From Alphaproteobacteria bacterium (GTDB lineage: Bacteria > Pseudomonadota > Alphaproteobacteria > ATCC43930 > CGMCC-115725), in the NCBI GenBank assembly GCA_030041385.1, contig JASHNY010000219.1:1-39420 (forward strand): a stretch of 39,420 nucleotides of DNA. Reading direction: 5' to 3'. Shown piece by piece: positions 32,767-39,420 of the stretch. Below the pieces are notes generated by a model. It was not told the origin of the DNA. It was given only the letters and a program-made list of their open reading frames with translations, and searched no databases. The position numbers and the translations under genes are program-made. Positions within the stretch are counted from its first letter, which is position 1, and each line of letters starts with the position of its first letter.

Positions 32767-32804
32767 GCCAGCGCCCCGTCCCCAGGCGGGGAGAGGGCGC
32801 TGGC
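32767..32804. terminator. Hairpin between convergent genes
   Basis: A perfect 9-bp stem pairs GCCAGCGCC at 32767-32775 with GGCGCTGGC at 32796-32804. An inner CCCCG/CGGGG pair at 32774-32778 and 32787-32791 could alternate with it. The position, 6 nt past the lyase stop and before the convergent D-aminoacylase stop, suits a terminator. There is no T-run. The GGGGAGAGGG string also recalls the repeat at 17004-17091, so it may be a degraded copy. Confidence 0.5.
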
Positions 32805-32826
32805 AAGAGGGTCTCGGCCCGGCCGG

Positions 32827-34590
32827 TTACGCGCGGGCGCCCTGATACAGCGGGCCGCGGATGATCTGCCCGGGCAGGGCGTCGGTCAGCACGCCGTGGT
32901 CGAGCAGCACCGTGCCGTTGACGATGACGTGGTCGATGCCCTCGGCCTCGCGCTTTACCTGGACGCCGCCGCCCGGCAGTGACGCAACCGGCTCGCGCGC
33001 CTTGGGCGCGATCGTGTCGGGATCGAAGATCGTGATGTCGGCCGCCTTCCCCGCCTGCAAGAACCCGCGATCGTGCATGTCGTGCATCAGCGCGGTCTTG
33101 CCGGTCAGGCGATAGACCGCTTCTTCAAGCGTGAGCGCCTGTTCTTCGCGCACCCAATGCCCCAGGAGCTGCGTGCTCGTCTCGTGCCGGTCGGCGGTGT
33201 GCGGCCGGCCGCCGCCGTCGCTGGTGCCGATGACGGTGAATTGCGAGCCGAGGATGTGCTTCTGCGTCTTCGGGTCGTTGTTGCGGTCGACCGTCTGGAA
33301 GCAGGTCTGCAGATCCTCGTCGAGCGACAGATCGAGGAAGGCATCCATGATGCTTTTGTTCTGCTCCTTGGCGATCTGCTCAACGCTTTTGCCTGAGAGG
33401 TGCCGGTTCTGCCCCTTCGCGGTCATGAACACCGTGACGAGGTCCCAGCGCCGGTTGAACAGGCCGCGCGCCCGGCCGCGCCGGTCGGTCACGCCGCCTT
33501 GCTGCGCGACGGTGCCCTCGACCGCCTCGGCCGACAGTGCCTTGCGGATTTCGGGGTCGCGGAAGGCGCGCATGCGGTCGGCATAGGGCAGGGCCATGAC
33601 CCGGTCCCAGGTCGGCATGCCGCGGAAGAAGCCTTGCGGATCGGTGATGTCCTCGTCCTGCGGCACGTTGAGCCCGCGTTCGAGGTTGAAGATCGCGCCG
33701 GCGACGGTCGACAGGCACGAGCCATAGCAGCGTGCGCCGCTCTTGAACCCGTCCTCGAGCCATTTCAGGTGCTCGACCCATTCGTCCGGATTGCCGATCG
33801 GATCGGACATCAGGTTGTAGATCGACGGGCGGCCGGTGCGCGCCGCCAGTTCGCGGGCGACGGCGCGGGTCTGCTTGGTGCCGCCCGGGGCGCCGCCGGC
33901 GACCTGGAAGACCCCGGTGCCGAGATCGCCGAGCACGCTGGCGAGCGCCCAGCGCTCGTCGTCGTCGCAATGGCCCGCCGGGTCGCCGCGGTCCTTCGGC
34001 GCCGTCGAAAACCCGAGCGCGCCGTCATACATCGCCTCGCGAATGAGGCGCTGCATCGTCGCCAATTCTTCGTCGGTTGCCTTGACGCGCTCGCTAGAGG
34101 CCTCGCCCATGACATAGCGGCGAATACCCGAATGGCCGACCAGGGTTCCGACATTGATCCCGCGCTTTTTGCCGAGCGCGTTCAGGTAGTCGCCGACCGA
34201 CTCCCAGGTCACGTCGACGCCGGCCTTCAGCACCGGCAATGGGATCTGCTCGGCATCGGAGAAGAATTCGAGGTACCACTCGCCGTCGCCGGGCCGCACC
34301 GGTGCGATGACCTGACCGCACTGGCCGACGATGACCGTCGTGTGGCCGTTGTGCAGCCACGAGCCGCAATAGGGGTCCCACACGGCTTGCGGGTCGAAAT
34401 GGGTGTGGTGGTCGATAAAGCCCGGCGCGACCACCCGCCCCGCCGCGTCGATGGTGCGCTTGGCCGCGGCGCCGTTGGCGCGGCCGACACCGACGATGCG
34501 GCCGTCCTGCACCGCAATATCGGCATGGAAGGCGGGTGCGCCCGAGCCGTCCACCACACGACCGTTTTTGATCAGCAGATCGTAAGCCAT
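32827..34590 (-). CDS. D-aminoacylase-like amidohydrolase (amidohydrolase family 3)
   Basis: A 587-residue metal-dependent amidohydrolase. It starts with the small beta domain of the family (YDLLIKNGRVVDGSGAPA), followed by the metal-binding HxH in FIDHHTHFD (His62, His64). The Cys that ligates zinc in D-aminoacylases is Cys91 in VGQCG, where relatives usually have Asn before the Cys. GTLVGHSGIRRYVMG and GTSDGGG are further family segments. The C-terminal DITIFDPDTI and GIDHVIVNGTVLLDHG close the beta domain. Such enzymes cleave N-acyl-D-amino acids. The ATG follows CAGGAGGAAACGCG. It is alone in its transcription unit, or it follows the ACMSD-like gene after a 181-nt gap. Confidence 0.92.
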   Translation of the reverse strand: MAYDLLIKNGRVVDGSGAPAFHADIAVQDGRIVGVGRANGAAAKRTIDAAGRVVAPGFIDHHTHFDPQAVWDPYCGSWLHNGHTTVIVGQCGQVIAPVRPGDGEWYLEFFSDAEQIPLPVLKAGVDVTWESVGDYLNALGKKRGINVGTLVGHSGIRRYVMGEASSERVKATDEELATMQRLIREAMYDGALGFSTAPKDRGDPAGHCDDDERWALASVLGDLGTGVFQVAGGAPGGTKQTRAVARELAARTGRPSIYNLMSDPIGNPDEWVEHLKWLEDGFKSGARCYGSCLSTVAGAIFNLERGLNVPQDEDITDPQGFFRGMPTWDRVMALPYADRMRAFRDPEIRKALSAEAVEGTVAQQGGVTDRRGRARGLFNRRWDLVTVFMTAKGQNRHLSGKSVEQIAKEQNKSIMDAFLDLSLDEDLQTCFQTVDRNNDPKTQKHILGSQFTVIGTSDGGGRPHTADRHETSTQLLGHWVREEQALTLEEAVYRLTGKTALMHDMHDRGFLQAGKAADITIFDPDTIAPKAREPVASLPGGGVQVKREAEGIDHVIVNGTVLLDHGVLTDALPGQIIRGPLYQGARA

Positions 34591-34697
34591 CGCGTTTCCT
34601 CCTGATTGCCCGCCCCTGTGCGGGCTGTGCGGCTGTCGCGGGAACGCTGGGTTCGGCGCGCTGGGCCGCCCCTCTTTTTGTTTATCGAAGTCTATTC

Positions 34698-34714
34698 CTG
34701 ACTCTGCGAGTCAG
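34698..34714. promoter_or_regulatory. 7-3-7 palindrome upstream of the D-aminoacylase-like gene
   Basis: CTGACTC, TGC, GAGTCAG is a perfect inverted repeat located 108 nt upstream of the D-aminoacylase start. The 181-nt gap (34591-34771) also has a T-rich stretch at 34673-34684 and a 6-bp hairpin at 34608-34625. It may be an operator for the D-aminoacylase-like gene or a weak terminator of the gene before it. No regulator gene is adjacent. Confidence 0.35.
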
Positions 34715-34771
34715 CCATGCGCAGCACGCGCCTCAGGGTTGCGCGGCAACGTTCCGGGCCAGCGCGTGCGG

Positions 34772-35920
34772 TCAGGCGCTTTTAAAAAACCGCGCCGCGT
34801 TGTCCCACAACAGCTTCTTGCGGGTATCGGGCCTGAGGCTGCCCCAGGCGAAAATATTGTCGACCGATTCGGGAAACTGGCATTCGGAGTGCGGATAGTC
34901 CGAGGCGTACATCAACACGTCGTCGCCGAAAAAACCGGTGACCGCGGCGAACATGTCCTCACCTTCCTGGTGCTCGATGCTGCAGAAGAAGCGGCCGCCC
35001 GTCAGGTACTCGCTCGGCCTGTGTCTCAGCGCCGCGGTGCTGCCGACATATTCGTACTGCTCGTCCATCCGGCGGCCCCAGAACGGCAGCCAGCCGAAAC
35101 CGCATTCGAGCACGCCCATGCGCAGGTCCGGGTAGCGGTCGAAGACGCCGCCGCCGATGAAGGATGCGACAAACCGCATCGCGCCCCATGGGTGCGAGGC
35201 CATCCGCCCGAGGAAGATGTTGTCCCACATGTCGCGGTAGCCGGGGTAGTAAGGCGGGTTCCAGGTCGAGCTGTGGTGGACGATCGGCAATCCGTGCTCC
35301 GCCGCGGCGCGCCAGATCGGGTCGAGGGAGGGGTGGTCGGCCGGAATGTCGGTGCCGAGGGAGGGTTTCACCGCGACCGCCCAGCTCGAATTGCCCCAAC
35401 GATGGATTTCGCCCACCGCGTCGTCGACGGCGCGGCCCGAGGCCATGATCAGGCCTTTGAGCCGGGTCGGAAACTGCCCGCAGAAATCCGCCATGTGCCG
35501 GTGAAAAGCGCGGATCATGCCGCATTCGAGTGTGGGGTCGGCGAGCCCGACGATGCTGACCCACGAGCTCGGGATCAGGAACTGGACGTCGGTGCCCTCG
35601 TCGTCCATATCGCTGACCCGGTTGCGGGCATCGTCGTCCTGCACCCCGGGCCGCGGCAGTTTGCTGCCGCGCCAGCGCGACTCCCGGCCGCTATGGTTGT
35701 CGCGCGGCTCGGCCTCGCCGAGGATGCGGCGGTAGTATTTGGTGGCGACGCGATAGTAGTGGCGGTCGGCGGCGCCGTCCTCGCCGCGTCTTATCGGCAC
35801 CCGGTACGGCGCCAGTTCGGCGAGGCGCGGGCGGAATTCCGGATCGACGTAGCGCTCCAGAATCTCGGCGGCGGGCAGGACATGCGTATCGGAATCGTAG
35901 ACGCGAAACCCGTGCCTCAT
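34772..35920 (-). CDS. Amidohydrolase family 2 protein (ACMSD-like)
   Basis: A 382-residue TIM-barrel metal hydrolase/decarboxylase. It begins with the metal-binding YDSDTHVLP (here DxDxH instead of HxH). IVHHSS carries the middle His, FGWLPFWGRRMDEQYE lies in the later barrel, and MYASDYPHSE carries the conserved Asp. These landmarks match the ACMSD/amidohydrolase_2 group, which includes o-pyrocatechuate and other decarboxylases. The ATG follows AAGGAGCGGAGCG. It ends a three-gene minus-strand group with an LLM oxidoreductase 16 nt upstream and a crotonase. This combination recurs in alicyclic or aromatic acid degradation, but the substrate here is unknown. Confidence 0.9.
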   Translation of the reverse strand: MRHGFRVYDSDTHVLPAAEILERYVDPEFRPRLAELAPYRVPIRRGEDGAADRHYYRVATKYYRRILGEAEPRDNHSGRESRWRGSKLPRPGVQDDDARNRVSDMDDEGTDVQFLIPSSWVSIVGLADPTLECGMIRAFHRHMADFCGQFPTRLKGLIMASGRAVDDAVGEIHRWGNSSWAVAVKPSLGTDIPADHPSLDPIWRAAAEHGLPIVHHSSTWNPPYYPGYRDMWDNIFLGRMASHPWGAMRFVASFIGGGVFDRYPDLRMGVLECGFGWLPFWGRRMDEQYEYVGSTAALRHRPSEYLTGGRFFCSIEHQEGEDMFAAVTGFFGDDVLMYASDYPHSECQFPESVDNIFAWGSLRPDTRKKLLWDNAARFFKSA

Positions 35921-35936
35921 CGCTCCGCTCCTTTCC

Positions 35937-36965
35937 CTACCGGAAATGCGGCATCACCTCCTTGGCAAAGCGGGTCATCGTGTGGCGCACCAGTTCCGGG
36001 GCCATGACCCCGCCCTGGTTGAAATAGCAGATGAACTCGTCCATGCCGTATTGCCGCTGCAGTTCCCGCACCCGCTCGATGCAGTAATCGGGCGGGCCGA
36101 ACACGCCCATGTCGCGGTCCATGTCGGCAAAGGTGACCTGTTCGATGCGGGCGACCACGGCGCGGAACGCCTCGAAGCTCTTGACGTCGGCCTGGCCCAG
36201 CGGCCGCAGCCGCTGCGCCGCCTCGCGCAGAAAGCGCAGCAATCCGGCCTCGCAATCGCGCCGCGCCGCCTCCCGGCTGTCGGCGACATGCACCGGAAAC
36301 GCCAGCGCGGTGTCGCCGTGCGGCAGGCTCTCGCGATAGATTTTAAGCCCGGCCAACAATTTGTCGGGCGGGTTGATCAGCGGCGTCGCGAAGATCGGAA
36401 ACTTGCGCCGGGCCGCAAACGGAAACGTGTCGGGGCTGTTGGCGGCGATCCGCACGGGCGGGTGCGGCACCTGCACCGGGCGCGGCACCAGGGTCAAATC
36501 CTGGGCGTGGAAATATTTGCCGCTGAACGAGAATTTGTCGTGGGTCCAGGCCGCGAGGATGTAGTCGAGCGCCTCGTCGAAGCGCTCGCGGCTTTCCTCC
36601 ATCGGGATGTCATAGCCGGCGTAATGCACCGGCGCGGTACCGCGGCCGACGCCGAACTCGATGCGCCCGTCGCTGAGGATGTCGGCGACCGCGGCCTCCT
36701 CGGCGATCTTGACCGGGTTGTGCAACGGCAGCAGCGTCACCGCCGTGCCGAGGCGGATATGCCGCGTGCGCTGCCCCGCTGCGGCCAATACCATCAGCGG
36801 GTCGGCCAGGGTCGAAAAGCTGCGGCTGAAATGCAGTTCGCCGAGCCACACGGTGTCGAACCCGGTCTCGTCGCCCAATTCGATCTGGGCCATGAAATCG
36901 CGATAGCGCTGGCGCTCGGTGAACCCTTCGGCGCACGGCAGCTGGTCGAAAAACCCGAACCGCAT
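35937..36965 (-). CDS. LLM-class flavin-dependent oxidoreductase (luciferase-like)
   Basis: A 342-residue bacterial-luciferase-like monooxygenase with the TIM-barrel pattern FGFFDQLP, DTVWLGELHFS, IRLGTAVTLLPLHNPVKIAEEAAVADILSDGRIEFGVGRG and later FGPPDYCIERVREL. It would use reduced FMN delivered by a separate reductase. No reductase gene is nearby. The start is the ATG at 36963-36965, 8 nt from GGAGG; the GTG just before it is possible. It lies 27 nt downstream of the crotonase and 16 nt upstream of the ACMSD-like gene, so the three are probably one operon. Confidence 0.92.
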   Translation of the reverse strand: MRFGFFDQLPCAEGFTERQRYRDFMAQIELGDETGFDTVWLGELHFSRSFSTLADPLMVLAAAGQRTRHIRLGTAVTLLPLHNPVKIAEEAAVADILSDGRIEFGVGRGTAPVHYAGYDIPMEESRERFDEALDYILAAWTHDKFSFSGKYFHAQDLTLVPRPVQVPHPPVRIAANSPDTFPFAARRKFPIFATPLINPPDKLLAGLKIYRESLPHGDTALAFPVHVADSREAARRDCEAGLLRFLREAAQRLRPLGQADVKSFEAFRAVVARIEQVTFADMDRDMGVFGPPDYCIERVRELQRQYGMDEFICYFNQGGVMAPELVRHTMTRFAKEVMPHFR

Positions 36966-36992
36966 CACGGTGTCCTCCCGGGCGTCCTTTGC

Positions 36993-37763
36993 CTATGCCA
37001 GCCTGCGTCCTTTGCGGGCGATGAATTCGGGAAAGGCGTCCTCAGCCTTGGCACCGCGCACGACATGCGTCGTGAAATGGCGCTCGGCCTCGTACTGCTC
37101 TTCCAGGTTCTGGTTCATCTGCTGCAACAACAGCGCCTTGATGCCCATCACCGCGGCACGGTTGTTGCCGGCGATCGCCCTCGCCAGTTCCATCGTCTTG
37201 GCGCGCAACTCGGCGCGCGGCACCAGGTGGTTGAGCAGGCCGATGCGGTACGCCTCGTCGGCCTCGACAATCCGCGCCGAAAACAGGAGTTCCTTGGCGA
37301 TCGGCCAGCCGACCTGGTTGGGCAGGGTCCAGGTGCTGTTGATCCGGCCGTAGGCGGCGGCGAGAAAGCGGAACCGGGTGTTCTCGCAGCCGATGCGCAT
37401 GTCGAGCGAGGAGGCCAGCACCGCCGCGCCGCCATAGGCGAGGCCGTTGATCATGCCAATCGTCGGTTTCTTGCTGGCGGCGATCTCGTAGCTGCCGCGG
37501 GTGCGGCGGGAGTCGAGCTCCTCCTGGGTGTAGTGGCGATCGTCCTCGCGCTGCTCGTGGATGTCGCCGCCGGCGGAAAACGCCTTGTCGCCGGCGCCGG
37601 TGACGACGATGCAGCCGATCGCATCGTCCCCGTCCATCTCCTTGACCGCGTCGCGCAACTCCTGCGACAGAAGCCGGTTCATCGCGTTGAGCTTGTCGGG
37701 CCGGTTCAGCGTCAGGATGCCGACCCCCTCTTCCCGCTCGACCAGGATATGCTCGTAGCCCAT
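36993..37763 (-). CDS. Crotonase-family protein lacking both catalytic glutamates
   Basis: A 256-residue member of the enoyl-CoA hydratase/isomerase family. The oxyanion-hole segments are kept (KAFSAGGDI; INGLAYGGA). Aligned with the other crotonase in this window without gaps, the two hydratase glutamates become Val115 and Ala135. Simple water addition is therefore unlikely. Family members with other chemistry include dienoyl-CoA isomerase, decarboxylases, ring-opening hydrolases and thioesterases. It starts at 37761-37763 after GGAGGAGAGC, a strong site, and is the first gene of the group with the LLM oxidoreductase and ACMSD-like protein. A divergent GFA-family gene lies 115 nt away. Confidence 0.9.
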   Translation of the reverse strand: MGYEHILVEREEGVGILTLNRPDKLNAMNRLLSQELRDAVKEMDGDDAIGCIVVTGAGDKAFSAGGDIHEQREDDRHYTQEELDSRRTRGSYEIAASKKPTIGMINGLAYGGAAVLASSLDMRIGCENTRFRFLAAAYGRINSTWTLPNQVGWPIAKELLFSARIVEADEAYRIGLLNHLVPRAELRAKTMELARAIAGNNRAAVMGIKALLLQQMNQNLEEQYEAERHFTTHVVRGAKAEDAFPEFIARKGRRLA

Positions 37764-37878
37764 GCTCTCCTCCGCTTGCGCCGGCCGCCATCCTCCGATG
37801 GTTTCGGCGACGGCGCCAGCGGCGATTTTCCGCCGCCGTCATGACGGTATAGTGGGCCCGACGAAGCGGAGGAGTGCG

Positions 37879-38358
37879 ATGGCGTCGATACGGACCGGCG
37901 GCTGCCTGTGCGGGCGGGTGCGCTACGAATGCGCGGGCGAGCCCGTGTTCTCATTGCGCTGCCACTGCCGCGACTGCCAGCGCCAGAGCGGCAGCGGCTA
38001 TATCGCGGCGGCGCGGATGCCGGCCGCCGGGTTCCGCATCACCGCGGGCGAGCCGCGGCGCTACGTGGCCAAATCCGATGCCGGCAACGAGATCATCCGC
38101 GTGTTCTGCGGCGATTGCGGCAGCCCGCTCTACATCCAGGTCGCCACCCGGCCCGATCTGATCGGCTTGCGGGTGACGAGCCTCGACGACCCGAGCTGGT
38201 TCCGGCCCGATGCCGACATCTTTACCAGGAGCGCCCAGCCCTGGGACCACATGGACCCCGCCATCCCGAAATTCCCGACCTATCCGCCCGGCCAGGCATA
38301 CCCGACCGCAGCGCCGTCATCCCGGGATGGCCCGCCGGGCCAGGCCGGGGATCGATGA
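37879..38358 (+). CDS. GFA-family zinc protein (glutathione-dependent formaldehyde-activating-like)
   Basis: A 159-residue protein of the GFA/CENP-V fold. Zinc-binding cysteines are Cys9 and Cys11 (GGCLCG), Cys28, Cys30 and Cys33 (CHCRDC), and Cys77 and Cys80 (FCGDCG). Family members bind S-hydroxymethylglutathione or have unknown thiol functions. The ATG at 37879 follows GGAGGAGTGCG. The C-terminal ~14 residues (from about APSSRDG) are encoded by an intergenic repeat, so the ancestral stop was probably earlier or lost. It is followed by a GST, which may indicate a shared glutathione role. Confidence 0.9.
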   Translation: MASIRTGGCLCGRVRYECAGEPVFSLRCHCRDCQRQSGSGYIAAARMPAAGFRITAGEPRRYVAKSDAGNEIIRVFCGDCGSPLYIQVATRPDLIGLRVTSLDDPSWFRPDADIFTRSAQPWDHMDPAIPKFPTYPPGQAYPTAAPSSRDGPPGQAGDR

Positions 38359-38439
38359 ACACCGGCTCGCGCCGGCTTGTCATAGGTCCGTATTCCTGGG
38401 TTCCGGGCGCCCACGCGCCGCGCGGTCCCCGCAATGACG
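38315..38439. repeat. REP-like palindromic element overlapping the GFA gene end
   Basis: The element runs from CGTCATCCCGGGATGG to GCAATGACG, with CGTCAT at 38315-38320 and ATGACG at 38434-38439 as inverted ends, extended imperfectly by GCGCC/GGCGC. Internal ...TCATAGG and ATTCCTGGGTTCCGGG parts resemble the CGTCATTCC...AATGACG elements common between genes in alphaproteobacteria. Its first 44 bases lie in the GFA coding region. Confidence 0.6.
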
Positions 38440-38467
38440 CGGCGCTTGAAACGTGGAGGCTGAACCG

Positions 38468-39052
38468 ATGCTGACCCTGTATTTCTCCCCCGGTTCGAGC
38501 GCGATGGCGACGCACATCGCGCTTCACGAAATCGGCGTGCCGTTTGAGCGCAAGCTGGTCTCGCTTGCCGCCGGCGCGCAGCATGCGCCCGAATACCTGG
38601 CGATCAACCCCGAGGGAAAGGTGCCGGCCCTGGTGATCGACGGGCGGGTGCTGACCGAAGTCGCTGGGACGCTCTATTACCTCGCCCGCCGCTACCCTGA
38701 GGCAAGGCTGTGGCCCGAAGGCGGGATCGAGGACGAGGCGCAGGCGATCTCGTGGATGTCGTTCATCGCCTCGACGATCCATCCTGCGCGGCGTGCCGGC
38801 GATGAGCGCTGGAAAGAGGTGTTCGTGCTGGCCGAGCAGCGCCTCGGGGGCCGCAAGTGGACGGTCGGCGGGCGCTGTTCGATCGCCGACATCCACCTGT
38901 TCCGGCTCTACTGGCGCTTTGTCGACACGCTCGGCCCGATGCCGGACGCCTATCCCGGCCTCACCGCCCATTACGAGCGCATGATGGCGCGCCCGGCGGT
39001 CAAGAAGACGATCGAGGTCGAAAGCGCGATCGGCTATCAGCTACCGCGCTAA
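38468..39052 (+). CDS. Glutathione S-transferase family protein
   Basis: A 194-residue GST. The N-terminal thioredoxin-like domain starts LTLYFSPGSSAMATHIALHEIGVPFE, with the active-site Ser/Tyr region at residues 4-10. The cis-proline that contacts glutathione is in GKVPALVIDG, and TEVAGTLYYLA follows. The helical domain has the N-capping motif SIADIHLFRLYWR. The ATG at 38468 follows GTGGAGG with 8-nt spacing; that site also contains an in-frame GTG. It resembles beta- or Ure2p-type bacterial GSTs and may conjugate or isomerise electrophilic substrates. It converges with the TauC-like permease, overlapping by 4 nt. Confidence 0.92.
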   Translation: MLTLYFSPGSSAMATHIALHEIGVPFERKLVSLAAGAQHAPEYLAINPEGKVPALVIDGRVLTEVAGTLYYLARRYPEARLWPEGGIEDEAQAISWMSFIASTIHPARRAGDERWKEVFVLAEQRLGGRKWTVGGRCSIADIHLFRLYWRFVDTLGPMPDAYPGLTAHYERMMARPAVKKTIEVESAIGYQLPR

Positions 39053-39420
39053 ACCGTCGTCGGGTCCTGCGCCTCCTGGTGCCAGACGAGAAGGCGGCGG
39101 CGCAGTATCGAGATGCCCTTGACGAGGCAGAACCCGGCCACCGCGATCTCGACGATGCCGGCAAAGACGCCGGGCGAATCGGCAAAGCGCGAGGCGTTGA
39201 TCATCGCCCCGCCGATGCCGGCGCCGCCCATCAAGATCTCGGTGACGACCGCGACGATCATCGACACCGGCAAAGCCACCTGCAACCCGGTCAAGATCTG
39301 CGGCAAGGCCGCGGGCAACACGATCTCCCACAACAGGCGCCGCTCGCCGGCACCGAGGCTGCGCGCCGACCACAGCAATTCCTTGTCGACGCCGCCGGTG
39401 CTGGTGACGGTGGCGGTGAC
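39049..39420 (-). CDS. NitT/TauT-type ABC permease, C-terminal part (cut by window end)
   Basis: The visible 123 codons are the C-terminal end of a TauC/SsuC-like permease. The frame enters from beyond 39420 and reads STGGVDKELLWSARSLGAGE, followed by LLWEIVLPAALPQILTGLQ, the EAA-type coupling loop. Two or three membrane helices follow, with MGGAGIGGAMINASRFADS as the usual family segment, and it ends QEAQDPTTV. Its start and partner genes lie outside the window. Relatives import taurine, sulfonates, nitrate or pyrimidine precursors. The stop overlaps the convergent GST stop by 4 nt. Confidence 0.9.
   Translation of the reverse strand, partial: VTATVTSTGGVDKELLWSARSLGAGERRLLWEIVLPAALPQILTGLQVALPVSMIVAVVTEILMGGAGIGGAMINASRFADSPGVFAGIVEIAVAGFCLVKGISILRRRLLVWHQEAQDPTTV

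Noticed and set aside
32827-34590. Large plus-strand frame opposite the D-aminoacylase-like gene as a second gene
   Set aside because: It is an antisense shadow common in GC-rich DNA and has no recognisable domain or ribosome binding site.

Overview
The window is G+C-rich throughout and reads as a chromosomal segment of an alphaproteobacterium, most likely Hyphomicrobiales or Rhodospirillales. The basis is the gene content (many ABC importers, CoA-ligase/CoA-transferase/crotonase families, MmgE/PrpD, TauD, amidohydrolases), twin-arginine-type leaders, an RpfC-like sensor and REP-like intergenic hairpins. The genus is not fixed by anything I can see. No rRNA, tRNA, IS element, phage gene or CRISPR array was recognised.

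Layout. 1-3191 (minus): transglutaminase-like Tat protein, VOC dioxygenase-like protein, SDR and a TPP-enzyme N-terminus cut by the window edge; a TauD-like dioxygenase diverges from them (3326-4264). 4274-8405 (minus): a complete Ugp/CUT1-type ABC importer in the order permease, permease, binding protein, ATPase. 8547-11037: N-formylglutamate amidohydrolase diverging from an AstE/aspartoacylase-like deacylase, which is coupled to a deoxyinosine/uracil-DNA glycosylase with an apparent CTG start. 11044-15003 (minus): two signalling proteins, described below. 15196-18486: fuconolactonase-like amidohydrolase diverging from enoyl-CoA hydratase and MmgE/PrpD. 18496-22664: ABC exporter, unknown four-helix membrane protein, acyl-CoA dehydrogenase. 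22780-23366: MazE/MazF-type toxin-antitoxin pair. 23370-26190 (minus): CUT2-type sugar importer. 26487-31112 (plus): tightly overlapped operon of CoA-transferase, repeat lipoprotein, quinone-reductase-like enzyme and acyl-CoA synthetase. 31078-37763: unknown periplasmic protein, ICL/PEP-mutase-family lyase, D-aminoacylase-like amidohydrolase, ACMSD-like amidohydrolase, LLM flavin oxidoreductase and an atypical crotonase. 37879-39420: GFA-family protein, GST and a TauC/SsuC-like permease cut by the window end.

How it fits together. Most of the window is peripheral catabolism: three solute importers, several hydrolases that open or deacylate substrates, and CoA-ester chemistry that would feed products to central metabolism. 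The substrates are not determined by the sequence.

The most unusual locus is 11044-15003. The upstream gene encodes a soluble kinase with intact catalytic boxes behind a receiver domain that has lost its phosphoacceptor Asp. The downstream gene encodes an RpfC-like membrane protein whose phospho-accepting His, N-box and G1 box are all lost, while its receiver Asp and its HPt His remain. The two proteins lack complementary parts, which suggests a split phosphorelay derived from a DSF-type Rpf sensor system; this is inference.
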